A DNA stretch of 64,000 bases from Bacillus sp. OV322 (GCF_900112495.1 NZ_FOMA01000001.1:682001-746000); one strand, 5' to 3'; numbered from the stretch's first letter, positions 27,064-37,962 are shown. Numbers and translations: made by a program. Notes: a model not told the origin generated them from the sequence alone.

Positions 27064-27948
27064 GTGCTTGAAAGACTGTCCACAGAAAACCGCAACGAGA
27101 ACACGATGAATCTGGATGAAATGACTGTAAGGGAAGTTCTTCAAGTGATGAATGAAGAAGACAGGTCGGTCCCAGCGGCCATACACAGTGAATTGCCGCA
27201 GATTGAACGAATTGTCAAGCTTACTGTGGAAGCTTTTAAAAAAGGCGGAAGGCTAATTTATTTAGGAGCAGGAACTTCAGGACGCCTCGGCATTCTGGAT
27301 GCTGCTGAGTGCCCGCCAACTTTCGGCACTGTAAGTTCCATGGTGCATGGACTGATTGCCGGCGGAGAAAAGGCCATCATGACCGCTGTTGAAGGAGCGG
27401 AGGACTCAGAAGAGCTTGCAAAAAGGGATTTAACAGCATTAACTTTAAGTGCAAACGATGTTGTTGTCGGAATTGCAGCAAGCGGCAGGACACCTTATGT
27501 GATAGGCGGACTGAAATTTGCGAAGAGCAGGGGAGCAGCTTCCGGCAGTATTTCCTGCAATAAACATGCAGAAATCTCAAAGTATGCGGATATTGCCGTA
27601 GAGGCGGATACCGGCAGTGAAATACTGACAGGGTCGACGAGATTGAAGGCAGGGACAGCCCAGAAAATGATATTGAATATGATTTCCACAGCTGCAATGA
27701 TTGGCATCGGGAAGGTATATAAAAATCTGATGGTAGATGTACAGCCAACAAATCAAAAGCTTGTGGAGCGTGCCAAAAGAATTATCATGCAGGCAGCGGA
27801 AACGGATTATGAAACAGCCGAACGATACTATAAGGAAGCAGGGGGCCATGTTAAAACGGCCATTGTCATGATTTTGACAAACTGTACATATGACGAGGCC
27901 GTAAAGAGGCTATCTGAAGCAGAGGGGTTTATCCGAAAAGCGCTTTAA
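27064..27948 (+). CDS. murQ: N-acetylmuramic acid 6-phosphate etherase MurQ
   Basis: Splits MurNAc-6-phosphate into GlcNAc-6-phosphate and D-lactate, the key step of peptidoglycan sugar recovery. The product is 294 residues. The SIS fold is seen in YLGAGTSGRLGILDAAECPPTFG, which includes the catalytic glutamate of the ECPPTFG motif (near residue 84), and VVGIAASGRTPYVIGGL. The C-terminal small helical domain (about 240-294) is UBA-like. GTG 27064 follows the SD AAGAGGTGAT. It is probably co-transcribed with murP and sits under the cre-like site and candidate MurR operator. Confidence 0.96.
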   Translation: MLERLSTENRNENTMNLDEMTVREVLQVMNEEDRSVPAAIHSELPQIERIVKLTVEAFKKGGRLIYLGAGTSGRLGILDAAECPPTFGTVSSMVHGLIAGGEKAIMTAVEGAEDSEELAKRDLTALTLSANDVVVGIAASGRTPYVIGGLKFAKSRGAASGSISCNKHAEISKYADIAVEADTGSEILTGSTRLKAGTAQKMILNMISTAAMIGIGKVYKNLMVDVQPTNQKLVERAKRIIMQAAETDYETAERYYKEAGGHVKTAIVMILTNCTYDEAVKRLSEAEGFIRKAL

Positions 27949-28051
27949 ACAGCCTGACAGGACAGCTGATACATGAAATTGGCATTGAAGAATATATATC
28001 TAAGGACAGAATGCAAGCTTGTTCTGCAAAAGGGAGACAGGGGGGGAAAGT

Positions 28052-29413
28052 ATGAGGAAAGAACAAAGGCTGGCTGAGGAAATTTCAGAAAAAGTTGGCG
28101 GAAAATCTAATATCAGCCGGATAGCTCATTGTATGACAAGGCTAAGGCTGGATCTTAAAAACGATGCGCTCGCCGATATTGGAGGCCTGAAGGATATTGA
28201 AGGAGTCATGGGGGTAATTGAAGACCAAACCCTTCAAATTGTAGTCGGTCCCGGTACAGTAAACAAAGTTGCAGCAGAAATGTGCAGCCTGACAGGCTTA
28301 AGCCTTGGTGAACATGATGAAATTGATGAAAGCACCGCAGAAAGGGTACACAGTGATATTAAAGCAAAAAATAATACACCTTTCAAAAATTTGCTCCGCA
28401 AGATTGGAAATATTTTTATACCGCTTATTCCAGCTCTTGTTGCATCGGGCATAATAAATGGGATTGCTAACTTTTGCCTGAATGCAGGGGCAGATAAAAA
28501 TAATATCATTCTGCAGCTTCTTCTCTTTATGGGCGGGGGGATATTTGCCTACCTGGGAGTTCTGGTAGGCTGGAATACCGCTAAAGAGTTTGGGGGCACC
28601 CCTGCTCTCGGGGCAATTGCCGGTATATTTGTTTTCAACCCAGCACTTGCAACAATAACCTTATTTCATGAAGCACTTGTCCCAGGAAGGGGCGGATTAT
28701 TTGCTGTTATTTTCGCAGCATGGCTTATGAGCGCAACAGAAAAAAGAATCAGAAAGATTGTGCCAAATTCTGTAGACATTATTATTACACCGCTGATTAC
28801 GGTCTTATTTGTAGGATTCTTAACACTTTTAGCCATCCAGCCTTTGGCAGGCTATTTGTCAACAGGCATCACAACGGGGATAAAAGGCATCCTCGACATT
28901 GGCGGCGTCTTCGCAGGAGCAATTTTAGCAGGAACATTCCTGCCTCTTGTTATGGTCGGGCTTCACCAGGGGCTTACGCCGATCCATGCGGAGTTCATTA
29001 CAAGCACGGGAGTCACTCCTCTGCTTCCAATACTTGCCATGGCCGGAGCAGGACAGGTGGGTGCAGCCATTGCTGTATTTACAAAAACAAAAAACAGAAA
29101 ACTCAGAAATGTCATCAAAGGCGCCCTGCCGGTTGGCTTCTTAGGCATAGGCGAACCGCTTTTATACGGTGTTACACTTCCGCTTGGCAGACCATTTTTG
29201 ACAGCCTGTCTAGGAGGTGCTGTCGGAGGTGCTTTCCAGGCATTTGCAGGAACAGCGTCTGTAGGTATGGGGGTATCCGGTTTATCACTTATTCCGCTGA
29301 TTCAGGATAAATATCTGCAATATATAATCGGCATCATTATCGCTTATTTGGGCGGTTTCATTTTCACTTATCTTTTTGGCTTTAAAGAAAGCATGGCAAA
29401 AAATATTAAGTGA
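28052..29413 (+). CDS. murP: PTS MurNAc-type transporter, EIIBC, MurP
   Basis: Phosphotransferase-system permease that imports and 6-phosphorylates MurNAc or MurNAc-containing disaccharide. The product is 453 residues from ATG 28052, chosen for its G-rich SD and family N-terminus; the frame is open upstream to a TTG at 28019. The EIIB domain (1-90) has the phosphorylated Cys27 in ISRIAHCMTRLRL. The EIIC domain (about 110-453) has some ten hydrophobic segments and GIGEPLLYGVTLPLGRPF. There is no EIIA domain, so a general glucose-type EIIA must serve it. The assignment as MurP rather than a sucrose-type EIIBC rests on murR, murQ and mupG beside it. Confidence 0.92.
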   Translation: MRKEQRLAEEISEKVGGKSNISRIAHCMTRLRLDLKNDALADIGGLKDIEGVMGVIEDQTLQIVVGPGTVNKVAAEMCSLTGLSLGEHDEIDESTAERVHSDIKAKNNTPFKNLLRKIGNIFIPLIPALVASGIINGIANFCLNAGADKNNIILQLLLFMGGGIFAYLGVLVGWNTAKEFGGTPALGAIAGIFVFNPALATITLFHEALVPGRGGLFAVIFAAWLMSATEKRIRKIVPNSVDIIITPLITVLFVGFLTLLAIQPLAGYLSTGITTGIKGILDIGGVFAGAILAGTFLPLVMVGLHQGLTPIHAEFITSTGVTPLLPILAMAGAGQVGAAIAVFTKTKNRKLRNVIKGALPVGFLGIGEPLLYGVTLPLGRPFLTACLGGAVGGAFQAFAGTASVGMGVSGLSLIPLIQDKYLQYIIGIIIAYLGGFIFTYLFGFKESMAKNIK

Positions 29414-29426
29414 TAAAGAAGGGGAG

Positions 29427-29453
29427 AAGGAGAGAATTTTCTCTCCTTTTTGT
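29427..29453 (+). terminator. Rho-independent terminator after murP
   Basis: AGGAGAGA and TCTCTCCT form a perfect stem around ATTT, followed by TTTTTG. It separates murP from mupG, so mupG may depend on read-through or on a promoter I could not identify in 29454-29540. Confidence 0.8.
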
Positions 29454-29559
29454 TTGCTGAAATCCGCCAATGCTCCATAGACCTTTTTAAAGGGGCTATT
29501 TAGATCATTGTACTTTCAGCAGGGGGGGCAATACATACGGAAAAAAGGAGATGGTTTAC

Positions 29560-30630
29560 ATGCTTGGTATATCTGTTTATCTCGGAAAGCAAAGCGGGAA
29601 TAATCAGGAGAAATTTATAAGACACATGTCACAGTCGGGATTCCGTTCCATTTTCACATCGCTTCATATTCCAGAGGATGATGCCACACAGCATTTGGCT
29701 TTGCTTAAGGAATTGGGAAGGCAGGCAAAGAAAAACGGCATGGAGCTTATTGCCGATATCTCACCTGTCACACTTGATAATTTGAACATTACTTATGAGA
29801 GTCTGCCTGATCTTCTGGAATGGGGAATAACCGGCTTGCGCATGGATTATGGTGTAGATCCCCAAGTGATAGCCCGCCTTTCAAAAACGATGAAAATTGC
29901 CCTTAATGCCAGTACGAATGACGATAGGATTTATCAGGAATTAAAAGACTGCTCCATGGATTTCAGCATGGCAGAGGCGTGGCATAACTATTATCCGAGG
30001 CCGGAAACTGGTCTTGGGAAGGAAGATTTTACAAGCAGGAACAAATGGCTCAAGGAAAAGGGATTTACCGTTATGGCATTCGTACCAGGGGACGGAGTAC
30101 AGAGAGGGCCAATTTTCAAAGGACTTCCGAGCTTGGAAAAGCACCGTGGAGCTGATCCGTTTGAGGCCTTCTTAGAACTGAAACATGAATGTTTTGCTGA
30201 TAAAGTATTCATTGGTGATTTAACTCTTAAAGAAGAGACTCTTAACAAATTCTCCATTTATGAAAAGAATCAGATTCCTTTGCGCTGCCGCATTTATTCG
30301 GATACACCCGAAACAAGGGAAATTCTCGCCCTTGACCATATTAACCGGACAGATTCTGCCAGGGATGCAGTACGTTCGCAAAATACAAGACCTTATGCTG
30401 CGGAAAAAAAGCTGGTTATAGAGCCTGTATCCCCTGCTGAGAGAAAAAAAGGAAGCATCACCATTGATAACCGGCTATATGGCAGGTATCAGGGTGAGCT
30501 GCAGATAACAAAACGGGATCTTCCGGCAGATTCTTGCATAAATGTTATCGGAGAGGTAGTCGAGGAAGATCTGCCTCTGCTGCGCTTTGTAGGAGGAGGG
30601 CAGGCTTTTCTATTATTGGCCAAACAATAA
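29560..30630 (+). CDS. mupG: 6-phospho-N-acetylmuramidase MupG (DUF871, GH170)
   Basis: In Staphylococcus aureus this family cleaves MurNAc6P-GlcNAc, imported by MurP, to MurNAc-6-phosphate and GlcNAc. The product is 356 residues. An N-terminal TIM barrel (about 1-240; LGISVYLGKQSG, ITGLRMDYG, HNYYPRPETGLG) is followed by a C-terminal cyclophilin-like beta domain (about 250-356; IEPVSPAERKKGSITIDNR). I start at ATG 29560, nine bases after the SD AAAGGAG; ATG 29551 abuts that SD. Together with murQ, murP and murR this completes the disaccharide route known from S. aureus. Confidence 0.9.
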   Translation: MLGISVYLGKQSGNNQEKFIRHMSQSGFRSIFTSLHIPEDDATQHLALLKELGRQAKKNGMELIADISPVTLDNLNITYESLPDLLEWGITGLRMDYGVDPQVIARLSKTMKIALNASTNDDRIYQELKDCSMDFSMAEAWHNYYPRPETGLGKEDFTSRNKWLKEKGFTVMAFVPGDGVQRGPIFKGLPSLEKHRGADPFEAFLELKHECFADKVFIGDLTLKEETLNKFSIYEKNQIPLRCRIYSDTPETREILALDHINRTDSARDAVRSQNTRPYAAEKKLVIEPVSPAERKKGSITIDNRLYGRYQGELQITKRDLPADSCINVIGEVVEEDLPLLRFVGGGQAFLLLAKQ

Positions 30631-30670
30631 AGATTTCTTGGACAAGTTTTAATATTTTGATAGGTTATAG

Positions 30671-30699
30671 TAGACAACTATTTATACTTTCTATACAAT
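30671..30699 (+). promoter_or_regulatory. candidate SigA promoter of sucCD
   Basis: TAGACA (30671-30676) and TACAAT (30694-30699) have a 17-base spacer, in the 189-base gap before sucC. Overlapping alternatives exist (TTGATA at 30657, TATACT at 30683), so the choice is tentative. Confidence 0.45.
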
Positions 30700-30819
30700 A
30701 ATAGCGCAGTCTAATTTTGCAATTCAGCATTATTTGAATATGCTGAAGCAAATACTAGTTTAATACGAACATGCAGTATATTTTAAGAATGCTTTTTTAG
30801 TTGACAAGGAGGATGAAAG

Positions 30820-31980
30820 ATGAATATCCATGAGTATCAAGGAAAAGAGATCCTCAGACAATACGGGGTATCTGTTCCCAATGGCCGTGTTGCATTTACT
30901 GTTGAAGAAGCAGTGGAAGCAGCTCAGGAACTAGGAACAAATGTTGTTGTCGTTAAGGCTCAAATCCATGCGGGCGGCCGCGGTAAAGCCGGCGGAGTCA
31001 AGGTAGCAAAGAATCTTGATGAAGCACGTACATATGCACAGGAAATTCTGGGTAAAACGCTTGTTACACACCAAACAGGTCCTGAAGGCAAAGAAGTTAA
31101 GCGTTTACTAATTGAAGAAGGCTGCGATATCAAGAAAGAATATTACGTAGGCCTTGTGCTTGACCGTGCTACTTCCCAGGTTGTGCTTATGGCATCCGAA
31201 GAAGGCGGAACTGAAATTGAAGAAGTTGCAGAAAAAACGCCTGAGAAAATCTTCAAGGAATATATCGATCCAATTGTCGGATTAACCGGCTTTCAGGCAA
31301 GAAGAATTGCCTTTAATATCAACATCCCTAAAGAACTGATTAATAAAGCGGTCAAATTCATGACCGGATTATATACAGCTTTTATTGAAAAAGACTGCTC
31401 AATCGCTGAAATCAATCCGCTTGTAGTTACAGGAGACGGTAATGTTATGGCGCTTGATGCTAAGCTGAACTTTGATGATAACGCTTTATTCCGCCATAAG
31501 GATATTATAGCGTACCGCGATTTGGAAGAAGAAGATCCAAAAGAGATTGAAGCTTCCAAATATGACCTCAGCTATATTTCCCTTGATGGAAATATCGGAT
31601 GTATGGTAAATGGAGCGGGCCTTGCAATGGCCACTATGGACATTATCAAGCATTACAGCGGAGATCCTGCTAACTTCCTTGATGTTGGCGGCGGCGCTAC
31701 AGCAGAAAAAGTGACAGAGGCCTTTAAAATCATCCTTTCTGATAAGAATGTTAAAGGGATCTTTGTTAATATTTTCGGCGGAATCATGAAGTGCGACATC
31801 ATTGCCACTGGCGTTGTTGAAGCAGCCAAGCAGCTTGGCCTCGAAGTTCCTCTTGTAGTGCGCCTTGAGGGTACCAATGTTGAGCTTGGAAAGCAGATTT
31901 TAAAAGAATCCGGATTGAATATCACCGCTGCAGAATCAATGGCAGACGGTGCGCAAAAAATCGTATCACTTGTAGGATAA
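30820..31980 (+). CDS. sucC: succinyl-CoA synthetase, beta subunit (ADP-forming)
   Basis: With SucD it interconverts succinyl-CoA and succinate with substrate-level phosphorylation in the TCA cycle. The product is 386 residues. The N-terminal ATP-grasp domain begins [17 protein letters not shown] and has [16 protein letters not shown]. The C-terminal ligase domain has [30 protein letters not shown] and [27 protein letters not shown] precedes ATG 30820. sucD follows after 20 bases. Confidence 0.98.
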   Translation: MNIHEYQGKEILRQYGVSVPNGRVAFTVEEAVEAAQELGTNVVVVKAQIHAGGRGKAGGVKVAKNLDEARTYAQEILGKTLVTHQTGPEGKEVKRLLIEEGCDIKKEYYVGLVLDRATSQVVLMASEEGGTEIEEVAEKTPEKIFKEYIDPIVGLTGFQARRIAFNINIPKELINKAVKFMTGLYTAFIEKDCSIAEINPLVVTGDGNVMALDAKLNFDDNALFRHKDIIAYRDLEEEDPKEIEASKYDLSYISLDGNIGCMVNGAGLAMATMDIIKHYSGDPANFLDVGGGATAEKVTEAFKIILSDKNVKGIFVNIFGGIMKCDIIATGVVEAAKQLGLEVPLVVRLEGTNVELGKQILKESGLNITAAESMADGAQKIVSLVG

Positions 31981-32000
31981 CAGTCAGGGGGAACCAATAA

Positions 32001-32903
32001 ATGAGCGTATTTATTAATAAGGACACTAAAGTCATTGTTCAAGGCATCACCGGTTCAACGGCTTTATTTCATACAAAACAAATGCTTGAATACGGAACAC
32101 AGATTGTTGCCGGGGTAACACCAGGCAAAGGCGGCACAGAAGCTGAAGGCGTTCCGGTATATAACACTGTCGCTGAAGCAGTGAAACAAACAGGCGCAAA
32201 TGCTTCTGTAATTTATGTGCCGGCACCTTTCGCAGCAGATGCAATCCTTGAAGCTGTTGATGCGGAACTTGATTTGGCCATATGCATAACTGAACACATC
32301 CCAGTTCTTGATATGGTAAAAGTTAAGCGCTATATGGAAGGCAAGAAAACACGTTTGGTCGGACCAAACTGTCCGGGTGTCATCACTCCGGGTGAATGTA
32401 AAATCGGCATAATGCCTGGGTATATCCATACCAAAGGCCATGTGGGCGTAGTATCCCGCTCTGGAACTTTAACATACGAAGCTGTTCACCAATTGTCACA
32501 GGCAGGGGTAGGACAGTCTTCTGCAGTAGGCATCGGCGGAGATCCTGTTAATGGAACGGATTTTATCGACGTGCTAAAAGCCTTCAATGAAGATCCTGAG
32601 ACACATGCTGTTATCATGATTGGAGAAATCGGCGGAACAGCTGAGGAAGAAGCTGCACAGTGGGTTAAAGAAAACATGACGAAGCCTGTTGTGGGATTCA
32701 TCGGCGGAAGGACTGCTCCAGCTGGCAAGCGCATGGGCCATGCGGGCGCTATCATTTCCGGCGGAAAAGGAACGGCTGATGAAAAGATCCGTGTTATGAA
32801 TGAATGCGGAATCAAAGTGGCTGAAACACCATCCGTAATGGGTGAAACACTTATTTCAGTATTAAAAGAACAAGGCATCTACGAAACTTGCAAAACGCAT
32901 TAA
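32001..32903 (+). CDS. sucD: succinyl-CoA synthetase, alpha subunit
   Basis: Alpha subunit that binds CoA and carries the phosphohistidine intermediate. The product is 300 residues. The CoA-binding Rossmann domain has [17 protein letters not shown] near the N-terminus and [12 protein letters not shown]. The phosphorylated residue should be His247 in [25 protein letters not shown] precedes ATG 32001. A strong bidirectional-type terminator closes sucCD. Confidence 0.98.
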   Translation: MSVFINKDTKVIVQGITGSTALFHTKQMLEYGTQIVAGVTPGKGGTEAEGVPVYNTVAEAVKQTGANASVIYVPAPFAADAILEAVDAELDLAICITEHIPVLDMVKVKRYMEGKKTRLVGPNCPGVITPGECKIGIMPGYIHTKGHVGVVSRSGTLTYEAVHQLSQAGVGQSSAVGIGGDPVNGTDFIDVLKAFNEDPETHAVIMIGEIGGTAEEEAAQWVKENMTKPVVGFIGGRTAPAGKRMGHAGAIISGGKGTADEKIRVMNECGIKVAETPSVMGETLISVLKEQGIYETCKTH

Positions 32904-32904
32904 T

Positions 32905-32944
32905 GTAAAAATCGTCCCCCAGTAAACAGGGGGGCGATTTTTAC
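32905..32944 (+). terminator. Rho-independent terminator after sucD
   Basis: GTAAAAATCGTCCCCC pairs with GGGGGGCGATTTTTAC (one G-U) across an eight-base loop. The A and T tracts on both sides would let it work in either direction. Confidence 0.93.
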
Positions 32945-33065
32945 ACATTTAAAGCTGCCAAACAATCTTTCATGGCATATTTGGCAAAGAAGCATTAAGC
33001 CTCCATTTATTTTATCTTTTATCAGGTCTTATCCCCGAAAATCCCCCATATAAGGAGTGGCCTTC

Positions 33066-33932
33066 ATGGATATTAATCAAAAACTGATCCATTTGCATCA
33101 TTGCCGCGGTGCAGGCTGGAAAACAATTAAAAAGATAATAAGCACCGATCCGTCCCTTCAGACAATTTTCACCAGAACGCTCGATGAATGGAAGCAAATC
33201 CTCCCCCTCCCCCAAAACAAATTGATAGAGTTCTACTGTGACCTTCATTCAATTAATATTCAAAAACTTTTAGAACAATATGAAAATAACGGCATTTCCA
33301 CTATAACGATTATAGATTCTGACTATCCCGAACTGCTTAAACAAATTTTTGACCCGCCATGGGTTCTTTATTTAAAGGGTGACAGCTGCTTATTAAACAG
33401 TAAGAATGGTTTAGGTGTAGTAGGCGCCCGAAAGCCTTCACAATACGGTGCAGAGGCTTTAAAAACGCTGCTTCCGCCTCTTATGAAGAAGAATTTTGTC
33501 ATTATCAGCGGTTTAGCCGCAGGAATTGATGAAATTTCCCATAGGATTGCACTAAAGGAAAACGGGAAAACAATCGGTGTATTAGGGGGAGGGCACTTTC
33601 ACATTTACCCGAAAAATAATATACCCCTGGGTATTGAAATTATGAAAAAAGGTGCCCTGATTTCAGAAATCCCTCCTTCAAGAAGGCCTGAACCATGGAT
33701 GTTTGCCGTGAGAAACAGGATCATCAGCGGACTGTCGAGAGGTGTATTTGTGGTTGAGGCCAAGATAAAAAGCGGTTCGCTGATTACAGCACAATGTGCT
33801 CTTGAGCAGGGAAGGGAGGTCTTCGCACTCCCAGGCAATATTATCAGCAAAGAATCAGAAGGTACAAATTTTTTAATTAAAGAAGGCGCGAAGCTTGTGC
33901 AGACAAGCTCGGATATTGAAGAAGAATTTTAA
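33066..33932 (+). CDS. dprA: DNA processing protein DprA
   Basis: Loads RecA onto incoming single-stranded DNA in transformation. The product is 288 residues. The Rossmann-like core has GVVGARKPSQYG, the signature SGLAAGIDEISHRIAL, a modified GGGHFHIYPKNN (families usually read GSGLD..YP..N), FAVRNRIISGLS and KSGSLITAQCALEQGR, then PGN...EGTNFLI. There is no C-terminal winged-helix (DML1) domain, like the Bacillus version. I start at ATG 33066, eight bases after AAGGAG. GTG 33057 lies within the SD. Confidence 0.95.
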   Translation: MDINQKLIHLHHCRGAGWKTIKKIISTDPSLQTIFTRTLDEWKQILPLPQNKLIEFYCDLHSINIQKLLEQYENNGISTITIIDSDYPELLKQIFDPPWVLYLKGDSCLLNSKNGLGVVGARKPSQYGAEALKTLLPPLMKKNFVIISGLAAGIDEISHRIALKENGKTIGVLGGGHFHIYPKNNIPLGIEIMKKGALISEIPPSRRPEPWMFAVRNRIISGLSRGVFVVEAKIKSGSLITAQCALEQGREVFALPGNIISKESEGTNFLIKEGAKLVQTSSDIEEEF

Positions 33933-34305
33933 ATTGCTTTGCTGCTGTATTCGTTCCATAGTCTCCTAATTAATGAGGGAATTATAAAAATTTTACAAAA
34001 ATCATAGGAATATAAGTTAAAAGGGTTGAAATTATTATAAAACTGTTATAAGTTTTGCAACAGGCACATCTTTTGGGGCAGCTTGAAATCAATATACTAT
34101 GTCCGTACAATGGCATAGATTGAAACTATATAATAGAAGAAACTTTTTTTACACAAAATGAAAGTTAAGCTGCCTGAAAAAATGGATCACGCAAAGCTAA
34201 TAAGCGGTAAAATCCTTTTCTTTATATAAAGAAACATTGACAAATGAAATTTTTATGATTAATAATAGTGAAGATTTATATTACCTCTTGAGGAGGACTT
34301 TTTGG
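33933..34305 (+). other. 373-base AT-rich gap between dprA and topA
   Basis: No gene seen. It contains AAAACT/AGTTTT (34040-34057), a weak AT-rich dyad next to a TTGAAA at 34026 with a poorly spaced TATAAG. A better candidate topA promoter lies near its end (separate entry). No terminator with a clear T run was found after dprA. Confidence 0.5.
34237..34266 (+). promoter_or_regulatory. candidate SigA promoter of topA
   Basis: A perfect TTGACA (34237-34242) and AATAAT (34261-34266, 5/6 match) have an 18-base spacer. The start would fall near 34273, giving a leader of about 33 bases. Confidence 0.5.
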
Positions 34306-36381
34306 ATGTCAGAATACTTAGTAATCGTGGAGTCGCCTGCCAAGGCGAAGACCATAGAAAAATATCTTGGAAAAAAATATAAAGTGAAAGCTTCCATGGG
34401 GCATATACGGGATTTGCCGAAAAGCCAAATGGGTGTTGACGTTGAACATGAATTTGAACCTAAATATATAACAATACGGGGAAAAGGACCTGTTTTGAAA
34501 GAATTGAAAACCGCTGCAAAAAAGGCGAAAAAGATCTATCTCGCAGCTGACCCCGACAGAGAAGGTGAAGCAATTGCCTGGCATCTTGCCCACAGTCTTG
34601 ATGTTGATGTTAACTCGGACTGCCGGGTGGTTTTCAATGAAATAACAAAGGATGCCATTAAAGAATCCTTTAAATCACCCCGCCCCATCAATATGAATCT
34701 TGTTGATGCCCAGCAGGCGAGAAGGGTTCTTGACCGTCTTGTAGGATATAATATAAGCCCTCTTCTCTGGAAAAAAGTAAAAAAGGGACTAAGCGCAGGC
34801 CGGGTGCAATCTGTTGCAGTCAGGATGATCATTGACAGGGAAAAAGAAATCACTGCCTTTATTCCAGAAGAATACTGGACGATAAAATCGGAATTTGCGA
34901 AGGGAAAAGAACAGTTTGAAGGTTCCTTTTTCAGCCTTGATGGCGAACGTATTTCCCTGAGTTCTGAGGAAGATGTAAATAATGTCCTGGATAAGCTGAA
35001 AGGCAATGATTTTACTGTTTCAGATGTATCTAAAAAGGAACGTAAACGAAATCCTGCTTCGCCATTTACTACATCTTCACTTCAGCAGGAAGCTGCAAGG
35101 AAATTGAACTTCCGGGCTAAAAAGACGATGATGCTTGCACAGCAGCTTTACGAAGGTATTGAGCTTGGAAAAGAAGGAACGGTCGGTCTCATTACATATA
35201 TGAGAACAGATTCAACCAGGATTTCCGATGTAGCGAAACAGGAATCCAGGAGCTATATCGAAACAACATATGGTCCTGAATTCATTGGAAGCAATCAGAA
35301 AAAGGATAATAAGCAAAGTAATGCACAGGATGCCCATGAGGCAGTAAGGCCGACAAGCACGCTAAAAGAGCCTGCTTCACTGAAAGAGTATTTATCCAGA
35401 GATCAATTCAGGCTGTATAAACTCATCTGGGAGCGGTTTGTTTCAAGCCAAATGGCCCCTGCTGTAATGGATACAATGAGTGTAGATCTGCAGAATGAAG
35501 AAGTACGGTTCAGGGCTAATGGCTCGAAGATAAAGTTTCCTGGCTTTATGAAGGTATATGTTGAAGGCACGGATGATGGAGTAGAGGAAAAAGATAATCT
35601 GCTTCCCGATCTGAAAAAAGGAGACAAGGTCTTCTCAAAAGACATTGAGCCAAAGCAGCATTTTACCCAGCCTCCTCCCCGCTATACGGAAGCAAGGCTA
35701 GTTAAAACGATGGAAGAGCTTGGTATAGGCAGGCCGTCCACTTATGCTCCGACACTGGATACCATTCAAAAAAGAGGCTATGTCAGTCTGGATAACAAAC
35801 GTTTTATCCCTACTGAGCTTGGTGAAATTGTCCTGGAATTGATTTTGGAATTTTTCCCTGATATATTAGATGCAGAATTCACTGCGAAAATGGAGCAGGA
35901 ATTCGATAGTGTCGAAGACGGCAATACCCAATGGATTAAAGTGATTGATGAATTTTACCGGGATTTTGAAACACACCTTGCCAAAGCTGAGGCTGAAATG
36001 GAGAAGGTTGAAATCAAGGATGAACCTGCAGGCGAAGATTGTGAAGAATGCGGCCATCCGATGGTATTTAAAATGGGGCGCTACGGAAAATTCATGGCGT
36101 GCAGCAATTTTCCTGATTGCAGGAATACAAAGGCAATCGTCAAAGAAATTGGAGTGAAATGCCCACTGTGCCATGAGGGAAATATCATTGAAAGAAAAAG
36201 CAAAAAACGCAGGATATTTTATGGCTGTGACAGATACCCAAGCTGTGAATTTATTTCCTGGGATAAGCCACTTCCAAGATCCTGTCCTAAATGCGAAGGC
36301 ACACTTGTCGAGAAAAAACTCAAAAAAGGCGTACAGGTACAATGTATGCAATGTGACTACAAAGAATCGCCGCAGGCTTGA
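34306..36381 (+). CDS. topA: DNA topoisomerase I
   Basis: Type IA topoisomerase that relaxes negative supercoils. The product is 691 residues. The Toprim domain begins [18 protein letters not shown] and has [14 protein letters not shown]. The active-site tyrosine is Tyr298 in [11 protein letters not shown]. Three C-terminal four-cysteine zinc ribbons begin at [16 protein letters not shown] and CPKCEGTL (residues about 580-685). I start at ATG 34306, behind GAGGAGG, matching the family N-terminus; the upstream in-frame TTG at 34237 is inside a predicted promoter. The order dprA-topA-trmFO-xerC is standard for Bacillus. Confidence 0.97.
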   Translation: MSEYLVIVESPAKAKTIEKYLGKKYKVKASMGHIRDLPKSQMGVDVEHEFEPKYITIRGKGPVLKELKTAAKKAKKIYLAADPDREGEAIAWHLAHSLDVDVNSDCRVVFNEITKDAIKESFKSPRPINMNLVDAQQARRVLDRLVGYNISPLLWKKVKKGLSAGRVQSVAVRMIIDREKEITAFIPEEYWTIKSEFAKGKEQFEGSFFSLDGERISLSSEEDVNNVLDKLKGNDFTVSDVSKKERKRNPASPFTTSSLQQEAARKLNFRAKKTMMLAQQLYEGIELGKEGTVGLITYMRTDSTRISDVAKQESRSYIETTYGPEFIGSNQKKDNKQSNAQDAHEAVRPTSTLKEPASLKEYLSRDQFRLYKLIWERFVSSQMAPAVMDTMSVDLQNEEVRFRANGSKIKFPGFMKVYVEGTDDGVEEKDNLLPDLKKGDKVFSKDIEPKQHFTQPPPRYTEARLVKTMEELGIGRPSTYAPTLDTIQKRGYVSLDNKRFIPTELGEIVLELILEFFPDILDAEFTAKMEQEFDSVEDGNTQWIKVIDEFYRDFETHLAKAEAEMEKVEIKDEPAGEDCEECGHPMVFKMGRYGKFMACSNFPDCRNTKAIVKEIGVKCPLCHEGNIIERKSKKRRIFYGCDRYPSCEFISWDKPLPRSCPKCEGTLVEKKLKKGVQVQCMQCDYKESPQA

Positions 36382-36382
36382 T

Positions 36383-36412
36383 AAAAAAGGTGAGCGAGAG
36401 CTCACCTTTTTT
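36383..36412 (+). terminator. Rho-independent terminator after topA
   Basis: AAAAAAGGTGAGC and GCTCACCTTTTTT form a perfect stem with the tetraloop GAGA. Confidence 0.95.
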
Positions 36413-36520
36413 CTATTGATTCACGTAAAGGGCAGAATTGGCATTTTTGGGTTTTAATAGGCGAATCTAGGGCGCAAAACTGTTATTTTTAATAATTGTT
36501 GCTAAATTGAACGAATCCAG

Positions 36521-36550
36521 TGGACAAGGTGTTGAAAAAAGCTATATAAT
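36521..36550 (+). promoter_or_regulatory. likely SigA promoter of trmFO-xerC
   Basis: TGGACA (36521-36526) and a perfect TATAAT (36545-36550) have an 18-base spacer. The leader would be about 100 bases. Confidence 0.6.
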
Positions 36551-36654
36551 TCTTCTTTGCCTGCTCATGTATTTTACTTTCTGAATTGAACTAAAACTAT
36601 ATAAAATTTGTAAATGTTCCTGTTTTATCATATCTTTGCATGGAGGTTCGTAAA

Positions 36655-37962
36655 ATGAAAGAAGCTATCGTTAATGTAATCGGGGCAGGACTTGCCGGAA
36701 GCGAGGCAGCATGGCAGCTTGCCAAACGCGGAGTAAAGGTTAACTTATACGAAATGAGGCCGGTAAAGCAGACACCTGCCCATCATACTGAAAAATTTGC
36801 TGAATTAGTCTGCAGTAATTCATTGAGAGCCAACACTCTGACAAATGCAGTCGGTGTATTAAAGGAAGAAATGCGTTACCTGGACTCTATTATTATTTCC
36901 TCTGCTGATGCCTGTGCGGTTCCAGCAGGAGGTGCACTTGCAGTAGATCGGCATGAATTTGCAGGAAGAGTAACGGAGCTGGTAAAAAACCATCCTAACG
37001 TAACGGTAATTAATGAAGAAATGACAGAAATCCCCCAAGGGCCGACTATCATTGCCAGCGGACCATTAACAAGTAAAGCACTTTCAGAAAAGCTTGCAGA
37101 AATCATGGATGAAGAGTATTTATACTTTTATGATGCTGCAGCACCGATTCTTGAAAAAGACAGCATTGATATGAATAAGGTATATTTAAAGTCACGGTAC
37201 GATAAAGGGGAAGCCGCATATTTGAATTGCCCAATGACTGAAGAAGAATTTGACCGGTTTTACGAAGCCTTGATTGCTGCAGAAACCGTGCCGCTGAAGG
37301 AATTTGAAAAGGAAATATTCTTCGAAGGCTGCATGCCGATTGAGGTAATGGCTTCTAGAGGCAAAAAGACCATGCTGTTCGGCCCTCTTAAACCAGTTGG
37401 GTTAGAAGACCCGAAAACAGGGAAGAGACCATATGCAGTGGTTCAATTGCGCCAGGATGATGCTGCAGGAACACTTTATAATATTGTCGGTTTTCAGACA
37501 CACCTTAAATGGGGACCGCAAAAAGAGGTGCTTCAGCTTATCCCGGGACTTGAAAATGCTGAAATCGTACGTTATGGCGTTATGCACAGAAATACGTTCA
37601 TAAATTCCCCAAAGGTCCTTAAGCCGACTTACCAGTTTGCCAATCGCGATGATTTATTCTTTGCTGGCCAAATGACAGGGGTGGAAGGCTATGTTGAATC
37701 CGCTGCTTCTGGGCTGGTTGCAGGAATCAATGCTGCAAGAATGGCCCTTGGCGAAGAACCTGTAGTTTTTCCGGCGGAAACCGCAATGGGAAGCATGGCA
37801 AAATATATTACATCGACAAACGCAAAAAGCTTCCAGCCGATGAATGCCAACTTCGGTCTTTTCCCTGAATTGGAACAAAAAATCAGAGGAAAAAAAGAAC
37901 GAAATGAACAGCATGCACAGCGGGCACTGGAAACAATTCAGAACTTTATGAAAAATTTGTAA
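36655..37962 (+). CDS. trmFO: methylenetetrahydrofolate-tRNA (uracil-54) methyltransferase TrmFO
   Basis: FAD- and folate-dependent enzyme that makes ribothymidine at position 54 of tRNA. The product is 435 residues, exactly the usual Bacillus length. The dinucleotide-binding motif [19 protein letters not shown] is at residues 8-26. [16 protein letters not shown] holds the conserved cysteine, and [18 protein letters not shown] lies near the C-terminus. I start at ATG 36655, seven bases after the SD GGAGGT; ATG 36640 overlaps this SD. xerC follows after 60 bases. Confidence 0.96.
   Translation: MKEAIVNVIGAGLAGSEAAWQLAKRGVKVNLYEMRPVKQTPAHHTEKFAELVCSNSLRANTLTNAVGVLKEEMRYLDSIIISSADACAVPAGGALAVDRHEFAGRVTELVKNHPNVTVINEEMTEIPQGPTIIASGPLTSKALSEKLAEIMDEEYLYFYDAAAPILEKDSIDMNKVYLKSRYDKGEAAYLNCPMTEEEFDRFYEALIAAETVPLKEFEKEIFFEGCMPIEVMASRGKKTMLFGPLKPVGLEDPKTGKRPYAVVQLRQDDAAGTLYNIVGFQTHLKWGPQKEVLQLIPGLENAEIVRYGVMHRNTFINSPKVLKPTYQFANRDDLFFAGQMTGVEGYVESAASGLVAGINAARMALGEEPVVFPAETAMGSMAKYITSTNAKSFQPMNANFGLFPELEQKIRGKKERNEQHAQRALETIQNFMKNL

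Noticed and set aside
28720..29310. 196-codon frame inside murP on the same strand
   Set aside because: It is an out-of-frame reading of the well-supported EIIC domain; composition (many His, Arg, Cys) is unlike a real protein.
34237..34305. 23-residue N-terminal extension of topA from TTG 34237
   Set aside because: The TTG is part of a TTGACA promoter box and ATG 34306 has a strong SD and the conserved start.
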